A DNA stretch of 64,000 nucleotides from Segetibacter sp. 3557_3. GTDB taxonomy: Bacteria; Bacteroidota; Bacteroidia; Chitinophagales; Chitinophagaceae. Each line of letters begins with the position of its first letter. Within the stretch, counting starts at the first letter, position 1. A model generated the notes under the pieces. The model was not told the origin of the DNA. It did no database searches and was given only the letters and a program-made list of their open reading frames with translations. Below are positions 36,775-47,223 of this stretch, piece after piece. The stretch is from assembly GCF_004354985.1 (NCBI RefSeq), contig NZ_SMSK01000007.1, positions 1-64,000 on the forward strand. The letters are read 5' to 3'. A program made the translations under genes and the position numbers.

Positions 36775-39700
36775 ATGCCAAATACAAAAAACAAAGCCGA
36801 TGAACCAATAGAAGCAGACAAATACCTGGTGGCAATAGGTGCATCTGCCGGGGGGCTGGAGGCCATTCACGAACTTTTTGAAAACATGCCCCCGGATACC
36901 AATTTCTCCTTTGTAATTATTCAACACCTGTCGCCTGATTATAAGAGCCTGATGCCTGAACTGCTTGCAAAGCATACGCAGATGCAGGTTTTTGAAGCGG
37001 TAGATGGTATGCGGTTGCAGCCCAATTGTATATACGTTTTACCCAGCAAGAAGTTGATGACGGTTCGCAATGCCAAATTGGTGTTAACCACGAAAACAGG
37101 GTCTAACTCACCGAATACTGCAATCGACACGTTCTTTTACTCGGTTGCTGAAAATCACGGTAAGAAGGCCGTTGCTATCATTCTGTCGGGGACCGGTTCT
37201 GATGGCACAAAAGGAATAGAGGCGATTAAAAACAGTGGAGGTATCGTGATCGTACAAGATCCGCTGACTGCCAAGTTCGACGGAATGCCAAACAGCGCAA
37301 TTGCCACCGGTGTAGCTGATCTAATCCTTTCTCCTGATATGATTCCGGAGGAGCTTAGTGAGTTCCTGAAAGAGAGCCCCCTGGTGAAGTCGTTCAACCA
37401 GGCCAATCAAAAGGATGAAGCTGTGGTGAACAGTATACTGGAATTGGTGCTAACAATTACATCACACGACTTTCGCAATTACAAACGGCCGACCATTTAT
37501 CGCCGCCTGGTGAAAAGGATGGCTTTGAAAAACCTCAGCCAAATAAACGATTACTTCAGGCTACTAAAAGAAGATAGCTCAGAGATAAAACAATTAAGCA
37601 AGGAGTTCCTGATTGGGGTAACAAAGTTTTTCAGGGACATGGAAGCCTTTCGGGAAATTGAAAAACATGCCATTGATCATGCCTGGAAACGTGCCAGCAA
37701 CGGCACGCTGAAAGTGTGGGTTGCTGCCTGCAGCACAGGTGAAGAAGCATATTCGCTTGCAATGTTGTACCAGGAGATGCTGGAGCGAAGCCAGCAACAA
37801 CACATTGTTGTGAAAATCTTTGCGACAGACATTGACCAGGCTGCGCTCGAGATTGCGTCGAGAGGTGTTTATGGCACACACATCGAAAACGATGTACCGA
37901 GGAACTACCTGGAAAAATACTTTAAAAAGGAGGACAACAAATACCGGGTACTTCCTATCCTTAGAAAAATGGTGGTGTTCGCTCACCATGATATTCTGAA
38001 AGATCCGCCGTTTAGCAAGCTGGACCTGATCACCTGCAGGAACATGCTCATTTATATGAGCGCTGAGCTACAGAAAAAAGTGCTCAGAACTTTTCATTTT
38101 GCGCTGAATACGGAGGGAACACTCGTACTTGGACCCAGCGAAAATGTTGGGAACCTAAAGGATTATACGATAGAACTAAATAAGAAATGGAAGATTTACC
38201 GTAACCTCGAAAAGTCCGGCACCTATTCTCAGGAAGAATTTATCACTCCATTAGACAAATTCATTTACCCACAATCAGCAACCGTAAGCAAGGCAAAGAA
38301 TGCATTGCACAACTTACCGGAGATATTTAAAGAGACCCTTGTTGAGGAGTTTAATTATGCCGGCATCTACATCGACCGTGAACTTGAGGTTAAGCAAGCA
38401 GTTGGCAACTTTAAGCAGTTCCTCGATTTTCCCGAGAACAATTTCAATTTTAATCTACTAAAACTGGTTACGCCTGAACTGTCGATCGCGTTAAGCACGT
38501 GCGTGCGAAAAGCAATCAAAACCAATGAGCGAACCAGCATGAAGCGGGTTAAGATACGAACGTTGAACAATAAGTTGCGGTATGTTAACATCGTTGTTAA
38601 ACCCTATCTCCAGCAGAAAGCTTATTTGCAGCCTTTCCTTTTCGTGGTATTAAATGAAGAGCCCGAGGACAACGTTCCCGCGGCTCGCCTACCTGATGAT
38701 CCCAGTTCAATTTCTCCAAACAAGCTATCTGAACTTGAACAAGAACTCAAAGAAACAAAGCTGAATTTACAGGTTGTAGTTGAAGAGTTGGAGTCTTCAA
38801 ATGAAGAATTACAGTCGAGCAACGAGGAAATGATCTCGGCGAATGAGGAGCTGCAGAGCACAAATGAAGAGCTCCAATCGTTAAATGAAGAACTCCATAC
38901 CGTTAATGCCGAACACCAGCTGAAGATTAAGGAATTGGTTGAATTGAACGATGACATGAATAACTATTTCAGGAACACTGAAATTGGGCAGGTGCTCATC
39001 GACAACAAGTTGATCATTAGAAAATTTACCCCGTCAGCTCAAAAACAAATCAACCTTATTGAAACCGACATCGGCCGATCCATTGTAGACATTTCGAACA
39101 ATTTTGAACGACTTGACTTCACGAACAATATCAAGCAGGTGATTAAAACGGGTAAGCTGATTGAAAAGGAAGTTACACTTACCAATGGGCAGATTTACCA
39201 AATGCGAATAAACCAGTATATAAAGCTGGACCAATCTGTTGGCGGTGCGGTAGTAACCTTTGTCAACATTTCGCAAATCAAACAACTCAACAGTATTATC
39301 GAGGGGATCTTCAATAGCTCGTTGAATGGGATTCTCGCATTTAAGGCTGTGAGGAACGAAAAAAATGAAATTATTGACTTTGAATGGCTGGCCTCAAACA
39401 AAGCCGCTGACAAATTGATTGGGGTTAAAGAGCGCATGAACGGCAAAAAGCTTCTGAAGCAATTTCCGTTTTTTGACACCAATGTTTTTGAAGAATACGT
39501 GAAAGTGGTGCAAACAGGAGTTGGTCTTCATATGGAGTATCCTGAGAAGAACACCCGCAATTGGTATGAGATTGTGGCGGTAAAAAGAGCCGACGGCCTG
39601 GTGATTACCTTTTCTGATATAACGGAGAAGAAGAATTCCTACGAGCACCTTAAGAGCACTTCCGATCAGCTGCAATCTTCCAATTACGAATTGGAAAGGT

Positions 39701-40425
39701 CTAATTATGACCTTATGCAATTTGCATCGGTTGCCTCGCACGACCTTAAGGAACCACTACGGAAGATCCAGACCTATGGCAACCTGCTAAATGCCAAAAT
39801 GCATCTGCAGTTAAAGCCGGGGGAAAAAAATTACCTGGAGAAGATTATCAAGTCATCGCAGCGGATGCAGGTACTAATCGATGATGTACTCACGTTCTCG
39901 AAGTTGTCGAATAAACAAACACATTTTACGATCACTGATCTGAATAATGTGATTGACCGCATTATCGACGACCTCGAGATCATCATAAAAGAGAAGAATG
40001 TACAATTTCATATCGATAGACTTCCGAACATCGAGGCGATACCAGGACAAATGAACCAATTGTTCCAAAACCTAATCAGCAATGCGTTAAAGTTCAACAG
40101 GAGTCCAAACCCGCAGATTAGCATACACTCCAATGGTATTTCGCCGGAGGAAGAAAAGGCGCTTAAGATCATTGCACAGGACTACATCCGCTTTGCAGTT
40201 GAAGATAACGGAATTGGATTCGAGGACCGGTTTAAAGAGAAGATCTTTGGAATCTTTCAACGATTACACAGCAGTAACGATTATGAGGGTACTGGGATTG
40301 GGCTGGCGATATGCAAGAAAATAGTTGAAAATCACCATGGTTTCATCACTGTGGAGAGTACACCTGAAAAGGGTTCAAAATTTATTATAACTTTTCCGCT
40401 TAAAAGCCAATTCGTAGAAGATTAA
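36775..40425 (+). CDS. CheB-CheR-PAS-histidine kinase fusion protein
   Basis: 1216 aa cytoplasmic sensor. Order: CheB methylesterase (~15-205) with S24 in GASAGG, H51 and D143 intact; CheR methyltransferase (~215-480, SAM motif [14 protein letters not shown]); a strong coiled coil (~655-725) of repeated [12 protein letters not shown] heptads; PAS domains (~730-850 and ~860-970); HisKA with H989 in ASHDLKEPL; and HATPase_c (~1090-1210; [25 protein letters not shown]). There are no membrane segments and no chemoreceptor genes in view, so it probably does not serve flagellar taxis. The likely output is the divergent single-domain regulator. Confidence 0.93.
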   Translation: MPNTKNKADEPIEADKYLVAIGASAGGLEAIHELFENMPPDTNFSFVIIQHLSPDYKSLMPELLAKHTQMQVFEAVDGMRLQPNCIYVLPSKKLMTVRNAKLVLTTKTGSNSPNTAIDTFFYSVAENHGKKAVAIILSGTGSDGTKGIEAIKNSGGIVIVQDPLTAKFDGMPNSAIATGVADLILSPDMIPEELSEFLKESPLVKSFNQANQKDEAVVNSILELVLTITSHDFRNYKRPTIYRRLVKRMALKNLSQINDYFRLLKEDSSEIKQLSKEFLIGVTKFFRDMEAFREIEKHAIDHAWKRASNGTLKVWVAACSTGEEAYSLAMLYQEMLERSQQQHIVVKIFATDIDQAALEIASRGVYGTHIENDVPRNYLEKYFKKEDNKYRVLPILRKMVVFAHHDILKDPPFSKLDLITCRNMLIYMSAELQKKVLRTFHFALNTEGTLVLGPSENVGNLKDYTIELNKKWKIYRNLEKSGTYSQEEFITPLDKFIYPQSATVSKAKNALHNLPEIFKETLVEEFNYAGIYIDRELEVKQAVGNFKQFLDFPENNFNFNLLKLVTPELSIALSTCVRKAIKTNERTSMKRVKIRTLNNKLRYVNIVVKPYLQQKAYLQPFLFVVLNEEPEDNVPAARLPDDPSSISPNKLSELEQELKETKLNLQVVVEELESSNEELQSSNEEMISANEELQSTNEELQSLNEELHTVNAEHQLKIKELVELNDDMNNYFRNTEIGQVLIDNKLIIRKFTPSAQKQINLIETDIGRSIVDISNNFERLDFTNNIKQVIKTGKLIEKEVTLTNGQIYQMRINQYIKLDQSVGGAVVTFVNISQIKQLNSIIEGIFNSSLNGILAFKAVRNEKNEIIDFEWLASNKAADKLIGVKERMNGKKLLKQFPFFDTNVFEEYVKVVQTGVGLHMEYPEKNTRNWYEIVAVKRADGLVITFSDITEKKNSYEHLKSTSDQLQSSNYELERSNYDLMQFASVASHDLKEPLRKIQTYGNLLNAKMHLQLKPGEKNYLEKIIKSSQRMQVLIDDVLTFSKLSNKQTHFTITDLNNVIDRIIDDLEIIIKEKNVQFHIDRLPNIEAIPGQMNQLFQNLISNALKFNRSPNPQISIHSNGISPEEEKALKIIAQDYIRFAVEDNGIGFEDRFKEKIFGIFQRLHSSNDYEGTGIGLAICKKIVENHHGFITVESTPEKGSKFIITFPLKSQFVED

Positions 40426-40515
40426 CTCCTCAGAAATTAGGAGTTTATGAGTCAGAACCGAGGATAATAATCCTCAAAGTTGATCAGAAAATATTAATTA
40501 GATATCACTATTTAC

Positions 40516-40869
40516 TTATGGCTTCCAGGAACCATTGTTTGTGCGTTGGTTTTTTGAACCAGGCTCTGGAGAATTTTCTAAGCCATTTAGCATAAGTGAT
40601 CCGTACCTGGTGGTATAATCTACAGTTGGATGCAGGCGGGTTGACTCTGGCACGACTCCCCTTGTTCCACCCTGAACCTGCTGAGGGGCAGCATTTTGAT
40701 GATCTTTGATTTCTTTAGCCTGGTCTTTCTCTGCTGCAATCCTACCCAATTTTGCGTTTGCTCTTGTCTGGTATTTTGGCCTGTCTGAAGGTGTTCCTAA
40801 GCCATTATACGCATCCTGGATCAGTACATCTGGCATAAGCTCTTCAATAGTTGCAGCAGGATAGAACAT
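40516..40869 (-). CDS. Hypothetical protein, low-complexity
   Basis: 117 aa from MFYPAATIEELMPDVLIQDAYNG (134 aa from an upstream ATG at 40920). It is hydrophilic, rich in Gln, Asn, Pro and Arg in the second half, with no signal peptide or membrane helix. The reading frame is plausible but unsupported by any family I know. It lies downstream of the kinase fusion on the opposite strand. Confidence 0.4.
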   Translation of the reverse strand: MFYPAATIEELMPDVLIQDAYNGLGTPSDRPKYQTRANAKLGRIAAEKDQAKEIKDHQNAAPQQVQGGTRGVVPESTRLHPTVDYTTRYGSLMLNGLENSPEPGSKNQRTNNGSWKP

Positions 40870-40920
40870 AGTAGAATGGTTTTGAACTTTAATAAGAGAA
40901 ATATTATGCCAGTATAACAT

Positions 40921-41349
40921 ACTGGAAAACCAACAGGATCAATCACATACAAAGATGTGTAATAAGAAGAAATTACCTCATCAGATTGTATTAACGAATA
41001 ATCGGAAGATACGAATAGACGGCAAATAAAACAAATAGCAGTTAAACTCCCTTGAAGATCAGCAAAGTTCAAAACAGGAAAACTTGTTATGTGTAGGCAT
41101 TGAAGGAACTCTATTAGCCAGGATATAAGTCGCCAGCTCCGGTTCCCGATCGGACGCGAACACACCATCTGGCGGAACATGTAGGGTCAATCAAGCCTGA
41201 CCATCCTCCCGACACCAGCAACAAGCGCACGATAAAGTATATAAACCGGTTCAGAAGAGCTATCCGGTAAATTTAAAGGAACTCAAAAAATGTGGATTAA
41301 CAGCATTAAGTTTAGTCAATGTTTCCCTGTGCAAACCATACCCGTCGTA
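40921..41349. other. Intergenic stretch without recognised features
   Basis: About 430 bp, AT-rich, with only short frames in all six readings. I see no RNA gene, repeat copy or terminator. Confidence 0.5.
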
Positions 41350-43425
41350 TTATGCCTGTAACAATAGCTTAATTTTGCTTTTTACTTTGTTTACAGTAGG
41401 CAGCATTTGGGCCTCAAGGGCAAGATTAATGGGTACGGCTGGCAGATCCAATGCCCCAAGCACTTCAACTTCTTTGTCGAGGAACTGGAAGCAGCTCCTC
41501 ATAATGCGGTAGGCGAGCGACTCTGCAAAGGAATTTAACACCTGCTCTTCTGTAATAACGAGGCATTTACCATGGGCCTTAACCCTTGCATATACCAGTT
41601 CTTCATCAAGGGGAAAAAGAGTGCGAAGGTCGATGATCTCTACCCTGCCAGGAAATTCCAATGCCGCTGCTTTGGACCAGTAAACACCTATTCCATAAGT
41701 AACAATGCAAATTGTTTCTCCTTGTTCTAATGCTGCCGCATCTGAGCACAATACAATGTTTGCCTTTCCCAGTGGCAACCGGTAACTTCTTGCCGGCTCT
41801 ATTGTTTTTGCATCTTCAGTGCCTGGCACCTTGCTCCAATAAAGGCCCTTATGTTCAAGCATGATCACCGGGTTAGGGTCATAAAATGCTGCTTTCATCA
41901 GCCCTTTCATATCAGCACTGTTGGAGGGATAACACACCTTGATGCCTTTTATTGTTAGCAAAGTGCTTTCTATGCTGCCGCTATGATATGGGCCACCTCC
42001 ACCATAGGCGCCAATTGGTACCCGAAGTACCATGCTTACCGGAAACTTGCCTCCTGACAAGTAGCACGATTTGGAAATCTCTGATGCGAGTTGGTTGAAG
42101 CCCGGGTAGATGTAATCGGCAAACTGAACCTCTACAATCGGCCGAACCCCTACTGCTGATAACCCGATAGTAGAGCCGATTATATAGGCTTCCTGGATTG
42201 CGGTATTGAATACGCGGTGCTCACCAAATTTTTCTGACAGTGTTGCGGCTTCCCTGAAAACCCCACCTAATCTTTTGCCAACGTCCTGTCCATATAGTAT
42301 ACACTCGGGGTGGTCCTGCATGATCTCTTCGATCGCAAAAAGGGCGGCATCAACCATAAGTACTTTACGTCCGTTTTCAGGTGCCCTTTCTCCTTCTTCG
42401 TGTATCACCGTTGCCGGTGCGAAAACATGTTCTGTTACGGTGGAGGGAAGTGGTTCTTCTGCTGCACATGCGTTCTCAAATGCATGCTGCACCTCAGATC
42501 CAATATTTTGTTCTAAGGAGACTAAATTGGTTTCGGATACGCCATGTTGTAATAATACCTTTCTTAACCTGGGTATCGGATCGTTGATTGCGTGTTGTTC
42601 CAGGTCGTCAGTTGTTCTGTAGAATTCTTTTCGTACCCCACTGGTATGATGACCAAGCAGCGGAACCCGGGCATGAACCAAAACCGGTTTACGTGCATCC
42701 CTTACATATCGGATTGCCTCGTACATACAGGTATAGCTTTCGATGAAATTGCTTCCATCACATGTAAAAGGTTTAAGCCCCTTGAAGCCGGCTGCGTATT
42801 CATACGCGTTCATTGCCCTGGCTTCTGGTGCGGATACGCTTATCCCCCACTGGTTGTCCTGCACCAGGTAGATGATAGGTAGTTGCCATAGTACGGCCAC
42901 CTGCAGCGCCTCGCTAACCTCACCTTCGGTTACACTATTGTCGCCAAGAGAACACAATGCAAATGGCTGTTCATTGTTGTCCCCTTTTCTAAGCAGCGGC
43001 GAATTGGTTGCGGCGAGAAATTTTAAACCCTGGGCAATGCCGGTCGTGGGAATTGCCTGCATCCCGGTTGCGCTACTTTGATGAATTATGCCGGGTTTAT
43101 CAGTTGCTTTGCTACTGGGGTGGCAGTAATACGACCGGCCTCCGCTAAATGGGTCGGCCGCTTTTGCCAACAACTGTAGCATTAATTCTTCTGGCTTAAA
43201 GCCGGCGGCCAGCATCATTGAGTCGTCGCGGTAATATGGACTGAAATAGTCACAAGGCAGCAATTGCATTCCGGTAGCAATTTGAATTGCTTCATGCCCC
43301 CTCGATGTGGAATGCACATACTTACAAATGGACCTGTTTGCCTCGTAAGTTTCCGCCATTGTTTTAGCCGTAATCATCAGGCCATAAGCTCTAAGAAGAA
43401 TATCGTTGGTCAACATGGAAAGCAA
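41350..43425 (-). CDS. Fused E1 alpha/beta 2-oxoacid dehydrogenase (branched-chain type)
   Basis: 691 aa. Residues ~1-330 are the thiamine-diphosphate-binding E1 alpha domain (STSRGHEAIQIATG; TPP motif GDNSVTEGEVSEAL...NQWGISV), residues ~350-691 the E1 beta domain (VGKRLGGVF, FNTAIQEAYIIGSTIGLSAVG, RVPIGAYGGGGPYHSGS). It decarboxylates branched-chain 2-oxoacids or a related substrate, passing the acyl group to an E2 lipoyl protein. Alpha and beta are separate genes in most bacteria; the fusion is seen in some Bacteroidota. No E2 or E3 gene is adjacent. Pyruvate or acetoin as substrate cannot be excluded. Confidence 0.88.
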   Translation of the reverse strand: MLSMLTNDILLRAYGLMITAKTMAETYEANRSICKYVHSTSRGHEAIQIATGMQLLPCDYFSPYYRDDSMMLAAGFKPEELMLQLLAKAADPFSGGRSYYCHPSSKATDKPGIIHQSSATGMQAIPTTGIAQGLKFLAATNSPLLRKGDNNEQPFALCSLGDNSVTEGEVSEALQVAVLWQLPIIYLVQDNQWGISVSAPEARAMNAYEYAAGFKGLKPFTCDGSNFIESYTCMYEAIRYVRDARKPVLVHARVPLLGHHTSGVRKEFYRTTDDLEQHAINDPIPRLRKVLLQHGVSETNLVSLEQNIGSEVQHAFENACAAEEPLPSTVTEHVFAPATVIHEEGERAPENGRKVLMVDAALFAIEEIMQDHPECILYGQDVGKRLGGVFREAATLSEKFGEHRVFNTAIQEAYIIGSTIGLSAVGVRPIVEVQFADYIYPGFNQLASEISKSCYLSGGKFPVSMVLRVPIGAYGGGGPYHSGSIESTLLTIKGIKVCYPSNSADMKGLMKAAFYDPNPVIMLEHKGLYWSKVPGTEDAKTIEPARSYRLPLGKANIVLCSDAAALEQGETICIVTYGIGVYWSKAAALEFPGRVEIIDLRTLFPLDEELVYARVKAHGKCLVITEEQVLNSFAESLAYRIMRSCFQFLDKEVEVLGALDLPAVPINLALEAQMLPTVNKVKSKIKLLLQA

Positions 43426-43746
43426 TCGTAAAATTTAATAAACACTATGGACGTGTTGTACAGGTACACTTTTGTGTATGCGGACACCAGCCTTACAAAT
43501 GTGAATTAAACATTTGACAAGGGCTAAAATTTAACGTGTTGAACAAAGATTCACCGGCTTGTTGCGGTATTCAGCGAAGCGGTGAAGAACAATATCCGGT
43601 ACATGATAATAACACCTGTCAGAACCAGTGGTCAAAGCCTGGCAGCCAAACCGACGTTCGAAAAGCCCGTGCAAAACAAAACTCCCGGCCAGGAGCGAAT
43701 ACACCTATTTGTTTTCTCAGGATTTTAAAGATGCTGATGCACTGAT

Positions 43747-43782
43747 AACAAAAACGCTGTTCCTGGTGTGGAACAGCGTTTT
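43747..43782 (-). terminator. Terminator hairpin downstream of the E1 fusion side
   Basis: Perfect 13-bp arms (AAAACGCTGTTCC / GGAACAGCGTTTT) with a 6-nt loop and T-rich flanks. Transcripts entering from the right on the minus strand would end here only if they come from the promoter region of the E1 gene, which itself starts at 43425 and runs away to the left; more likely it serves plus-strand or FAH-upstream readthrough control. The surrounding 384-bp gap has no gene. Confidence 0.55.
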
Positions 43783-43809
43783 GGCAACTACAAGTTCATT
43801 GTAGAAAGA

Positions 43810-44421
43810 CTATTTAATTTCGAGTTCAAACATTTTTTCAGCTTCAAAAAAGCCCTGAAGTATATCTCCGACAACGCACTCACCAACACCCGCAGGTGTA
43901 CCGGTGTAAACGAGATCGCCGATGTTTAACGAAAAATAGTTTGAAATGTGGGTGATGATTTCGTCAAACGAAAACATCATGTCGGAAGAAATTCCTTGTT
44001 GTACCAATTCACCATTTTTCGTCAGCGAGAAATTAATTGGCTTTTTTTGGATATCCGGTGTCACTTCCTTCCAGGTTCCGATTACTGCGGAATTATCCCA
44101 CGCTTTGGCCTTTTCCCACGGCAGGCCCTTGGCTTTTAATTCCGCCTGAACGTCCCTTGCTGTAAAATCGATACCTACGGTTATTGCGTTGTAATATTTA
44201 GAGGCCTGACGTTCGGGTATGTATTTGCCATTTTTAGAGATCCGCAAAACCAGTTCAGCTTCATAGTGTAATTCATTGCTGAACTCGGGATAGTAAAAAG
44301 GACTATGCGATTGAAGCAAAGCGCTTTTTGGCTTCATGAATACAACGGGTTCATCCGGTATTTCATTTTTTAGCTCTTTGGCATGGTCAGCGTAATTTCT
44401 ACCAATGCAGAAGATTTTCAT
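43810..44421 (-). CDS. Fumarylacetoacetate hydrolase (FAH) family protein
   Basis: 203 aa, the compact FAH fold. It hydrolyses or decarboxylates small 2-oxo acids using Mg2+ or Mn2+. Motifs: MKIFCIGRNYADHAKEL, the metal-binding ELHYEAELVLRI glutamates, DFTARDVQ, and the closing PAGVGECVVGD. The short form is closest to acylpyruvase/oxaloacetate decarboxylase-type members rather than tyrosine-pathway FAH. No catabolic partner genes are adjacent. Confidence 0.88.
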   Translation of the reverse strand: MKIFCIGRNYADHAKELKNEIPDEPVVFMKPKSALLQSHSPFYYPEFSNELHYEAELVLRISKNGKYIPERQASKYYNAITVGIDFTARDVQAELKAKGLPWEKAKAWDNSAVIGTWKEVTPDIQKKPINFSLTKNGELVQQGISSDMMFSFDEIITHISNYFSLNIGDLVYTGTPAGVGECVVGDILQGFFEAEKMFELEIK

Positions 44422-44539
44422 TTGTTGATCAGTTTTCGTAAGACTATCTAAGTATCAGGATAGATGTAGTATCAACAGTAAAGGTTGACTACTTAGCTAA
44501 AATTTATTTCTTCGTGTTGAACGTTTTAATTCCGGAAAA

Positions 44540-45115
44540 CTATACAAATTCAACGCTGTTTATTGCATTCATTGCCTTCTCAATGCCTTCGGTTGAGAAG
44601 TTCTCAATTACCTCGACGCATTTGTCGATCTTTTGATTTACTATCGGCTGTTCCTCTTTGGTCCACCTGGCCAATACAAAGTCTACCTGCATTCCCTTCG
44701 GGTAGTTATTCCCTATGCCAAACCTCAGTTTAGGGTACTTGTCGGTTGCAAGGGTTGCCTGTATATCTTTCAGACCATTGTGACCGGCATCGCTGCCACT
44801 AGGGCGCAACCTGATTTTGGAAAGCGGAAGCGCAAGGTCATCAACAATGGTCAGGCTGTTTTCAATTGCTACTTTTTCTTTATCCATCCAGTACTTAAAC
44901 GCCTTCCCGCTGAGGTTCATGTAAGTTGTAGGTTTTATGCAAACGAACAATCTTCCTTTCCATTTCACTTCAGCTACTTCCGCAAGGCGCCCCATTGTAA
45001 AGATTCCGCCATGTACCTCGCAGAACCGATCTACCACATCAAACCCGATGTTGTGCCGGGTGTGAACATATTCGGCTCCTATGTTTCCCAGACCAACAAT
45101 CAAATATCTAGTCAT
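44540..45115 (-). CDS. pth: Peptidyl-tRNA hydrolase
   Basis: Frees tRNA from peptidyl-tRNA that drops off ribosomes. 191 aa, standard length. It begins MTRYLIVGLGNIGAEYVHTRHNIGFDVVDRF with the catalytic His at residue 21, and has the tRNA-site segments KPTTYMNLSGKAF and RPSGSDAGHNGLKDI. The rplY-pth order is common in bacteria and is preserved here, with a 398-bp gap between them. Confidence 0.96.
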   Translation of the reverse strand: MTRYLIVGLGNIGAEYVHTRHNIGFDVVDRFCEVHGGIFTMGRLAEVAEVKWKGRLFVCIKPTTYMNLSGKAFKYWMDKEKVAIENSLTIVDDLALPLSKIRLRPSGSDAGHNGLKDIQATLATDKYPKLRFGIGNNYPKGMQVDFVLARWTKEEQPIVNQKIDKCVEVIENFSTEGIEKAMNAINSVEFV

Positions 45116-45466
45116 TCGGCAAAAATAGGATTCAGCTTATCAAGTAAAAATTTAATGCTTAATTGTAAGTCGTCCGGTACATACAATAGCCGTGCCGTAG
45201 CAAAACATTGATCAGCTTTCCGGCTTGCTCAAGCGAAATAAACAAGAAATCTGACCGTTGGTGAGGTCTGCAGTTCAAGTAGCGAAACGTTAACCAGCCG
45301 GGCGTACAGGTGAGCATCAACAAGGGCTCAAGAAGGTCAAAGCAAATGTGAATCAACAGGTTACGGTCCTTGTACAGGAGCAGCGTTATGCAAGGCTCCT
45401 AATCAATATGGCCGGTACAAACGGTTATGATTCAGTATGAGCAAGGTCGTTTGCTTTAAGGAACGC

Positions 45467-45494
45467 AAAAAAAAACCCGGGAATTACCCGGGTT
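45467..45494 (-). terminator. Rho-independent terminator of rplY
   Basis: AACCCGGG / CCCGGGTT stem with a 5-nt loop, followed on the minus strand by nine T. It lies 20 bp past the rplY stop. Confidence 0.92.
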
Positions 45495-45513
45495 ATAAGT
45501 GGTACTATATTAG

Positions 45514-46128
45514 TTACTTTTTAGGAGCGGCAGCTTTCGGAGCGGCAGCACCAGCTTTTGGAGCAGTTGCTTCCTCCTGCTTTAACTGGCGGGTCATTAC
45601 TACAGATGCGATTGGAATACGGGGACTATTCAAAATCTCCATATTACCTGCTACTACATCCTGTACGCGAATGTTGCCATTCAGTTCAAGATTGGTAACA
45701 TCTACAGTGATGGACTCCTTCAAATCTTTTGGAAATGCTTTCACTTTTAAAGACTTCATTTTAGTTACCAGCTTACCACCTGCTTTAACACCTACGGAAG
45801 TTCCTGTAAGGTGAAGGGGCAGGGTTGCGACAACTTTTTTATCTTCCACCAGTTCTAAGAAGTCGATGTGCAGCAGCTCATCGCTAACGCGGTCGAACTG
45901 CAGATCTTTAAGGATGCACTGGTAAGTGCTACCATCTACCTGTATTTCTGCCTGCATAAATTCAGGTGTATAAACGATTGGCCTTAGCGCTTTTGCTGAT
46001 GCAACAAAAGTGATTTCTTTAGCACCCCCGTAAATTACACCAGGCACAAGTTCCTGAGAGCGAAGTTGGCGGGTGGCTTTTTTGCCCATTTCGGTCCTCA
46101 GTTGTCCTTCGATTGTAATTGATTTCAT
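45514..46128 (-). CDS. rplY: 50S ribosomal protein L25, Ctc (general stress) type
   Basis: 204 aa. The N-terminal ~90 residues are the 5S-rRNA-binding L25 domain (MKSITIEGQLRTEMGKKATRQLR, LVPGVIYGG); the rest is the TL5/Ctc extension (LEVEDKKVVATLPLHLTGTSVGVKAGGKL). It ends in an Ala/Lys/Pro tail (APKAGAAAPKAAAPKK) typical of Bacteroidota. The order prs-rplY-pth is kept, as in many bacteria. Confidence 0.94.
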   Translation of the reverse strand: MKSITIEGQLRTEMGKKATRQLRSQELVPGVIYGGAKEITFVASAKALRPIVYTPEFMQAEIQVDGSTYQCILKDLQFDRVSDELLHIDFLELVEDKKVVATLPLHLTGTSVGVKAGGKLVTKMKSLKVKAFPKDLKESITVDVTNLELNGNIRVQDVVAGNMEILNSPRIPIASVVMTRQLKQEEATAPKAGAAAPKAAAPKK

Positions 46129-46166
46129 GATTGCTTATTGTTAATTAAAAAACCGTTTTGAAACTT

Positions 46167-47147
46167 TTAACCCCTTCTTCCCGGATCCTGTTCTGCACGC
46201 TTTGCTTTTAGCTGAGAATGTATAAACAGATTGGTTATACTTCTGTTCTCATATGCATTGCGAATGGCTATTGCAAAAAGATCCGCTACTGAGAGTACCT
46301 TAATTTTTGGTGACTCGTGCTTAAGCGGAATGGTATCGCAAACAACGAGTTCCTGTAAAACGCTGTTGTTGATGTTTTCGTACGCCTTACCACTTAACAC
46401 CGGGTGTGTACACAATGCGCGAACACTTAGTGCTCCTTTCTCCATCAGCAAGTTGGCTGCTTTCGCAAGTGTTCCGCCAGTGTCGCAGATGTCGTCGATC
46501 AAGATGATTTCTTTATTGGCAACATCACCAATAACAACCATGCTTGCAATCTCGTTAGCCCGCTTCCTGTGTTTATCGCAAATGACCATTTCAGAACTGA
46601 AATAGCTCGCAATTTCACGCACCCTGTTGGTACTTCCCACGTCGGGGGCGGCAAAGGTAAGGTTTTGCAGTTTAAGTTGCTCTATGTAGGGGATGAAAAT
46701 GGCAGAACTGTCAAGGTGGTCCACCGGGATATCGAAATAACCCTGTATCTGAGGCGCATGCAAATCCATGGTGATAATCCGGTCCGCTCCTGCTGCAACC
46801 AACAAATTCGCAATCAACTTGGATCCGATTGCCACCCTGGGTTTATCCTTTCTATCCTGCCGTGCATAACCATAATAAGGCATTACCACTACAATCTTAT
46901 ATGCACTGGCTCTCCTTGCAGCGTCAATCATCAACAGCAGTTCCATTAGATTGTCACTGGGAGCACAGGTACTTTGTATTAAAAAAACATAGTCACCCCT
47001 AATACTCTCCATAAAAACCGGCTGAAACTCGCCATCGCTAAACTTTTGAATGTCGATCTTCCCGAGAGGGGCACCGAAACGCTGAGCTATTTTGGTAGAT
47101 AGCGGCTGGGAGTCTGTTCCGGAGAAAATTTTAATCGACGGGTTCAT
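46167..47147 (-). CDS. prs: Ribose-phosphate pyrophosphokinase
   Basis: Makes PRPP from ribose-5-phosphate and ATP for nucleotide, His and Trp synthesis. 326 aa from MNPSIKIFSGTDSQPL. The reading frame is open 150 codons further upstream, but that part is the antisense of radC, so the shorter start is right. Motifs: catalytic flexible loop region PYYGYARQDRKDKPR, ATP/R5P site DLHAPQIQGYFDIPVDHL, and PRPP loop IDDICDTGGTL. Next gene downstream is rplY, 38 bp away, probably one operon. Confidence 0.95.
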   Translation of the reverse strand: MNPSIKIFSGTDSQPLSTKIAQRFGAPLGKIDIQKFSDGEFQPVFMESIRGDYVFLIQSTCAPSDNLMELLLMIDAARRASAYKIVVVMPYYGYARQDRKDKPRVAIGSKLIANLLVAAGADRIITMDLHAPQIQGYFDIPVDHLDSSAIFIPYIEQLKLQNLTFAAPDVGSTNRVREIASYFSSEMVICDKHRKRANEIASMVVIGDVANKEIILIDDICDTGGTLAKAANLLMEKGALSVRALCTHPVLSGKAYENINNSVLQELVVCDTIPLKHESPKIKVLSVADLFAIAIRNAYENRSITNLFIHSQLKAKRAEQDPGRRG

Positions 47148-47223
47148 AAATAAGCTTGGAAATGAGCGGCGAAGATAGAAATAAGCACCAGAAATTTTTA
47201 TATTGGTTTTACGAATATTTAGC

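Noticed and set aside
45159-45356. 65-codon minus-strand frame between pth and rplY
   Set aside because: Somewhat protein-like at its end (SLEQAGKLINVLLRHGY) but no family, no start signal and no neighbour link; could be a decayed gene.
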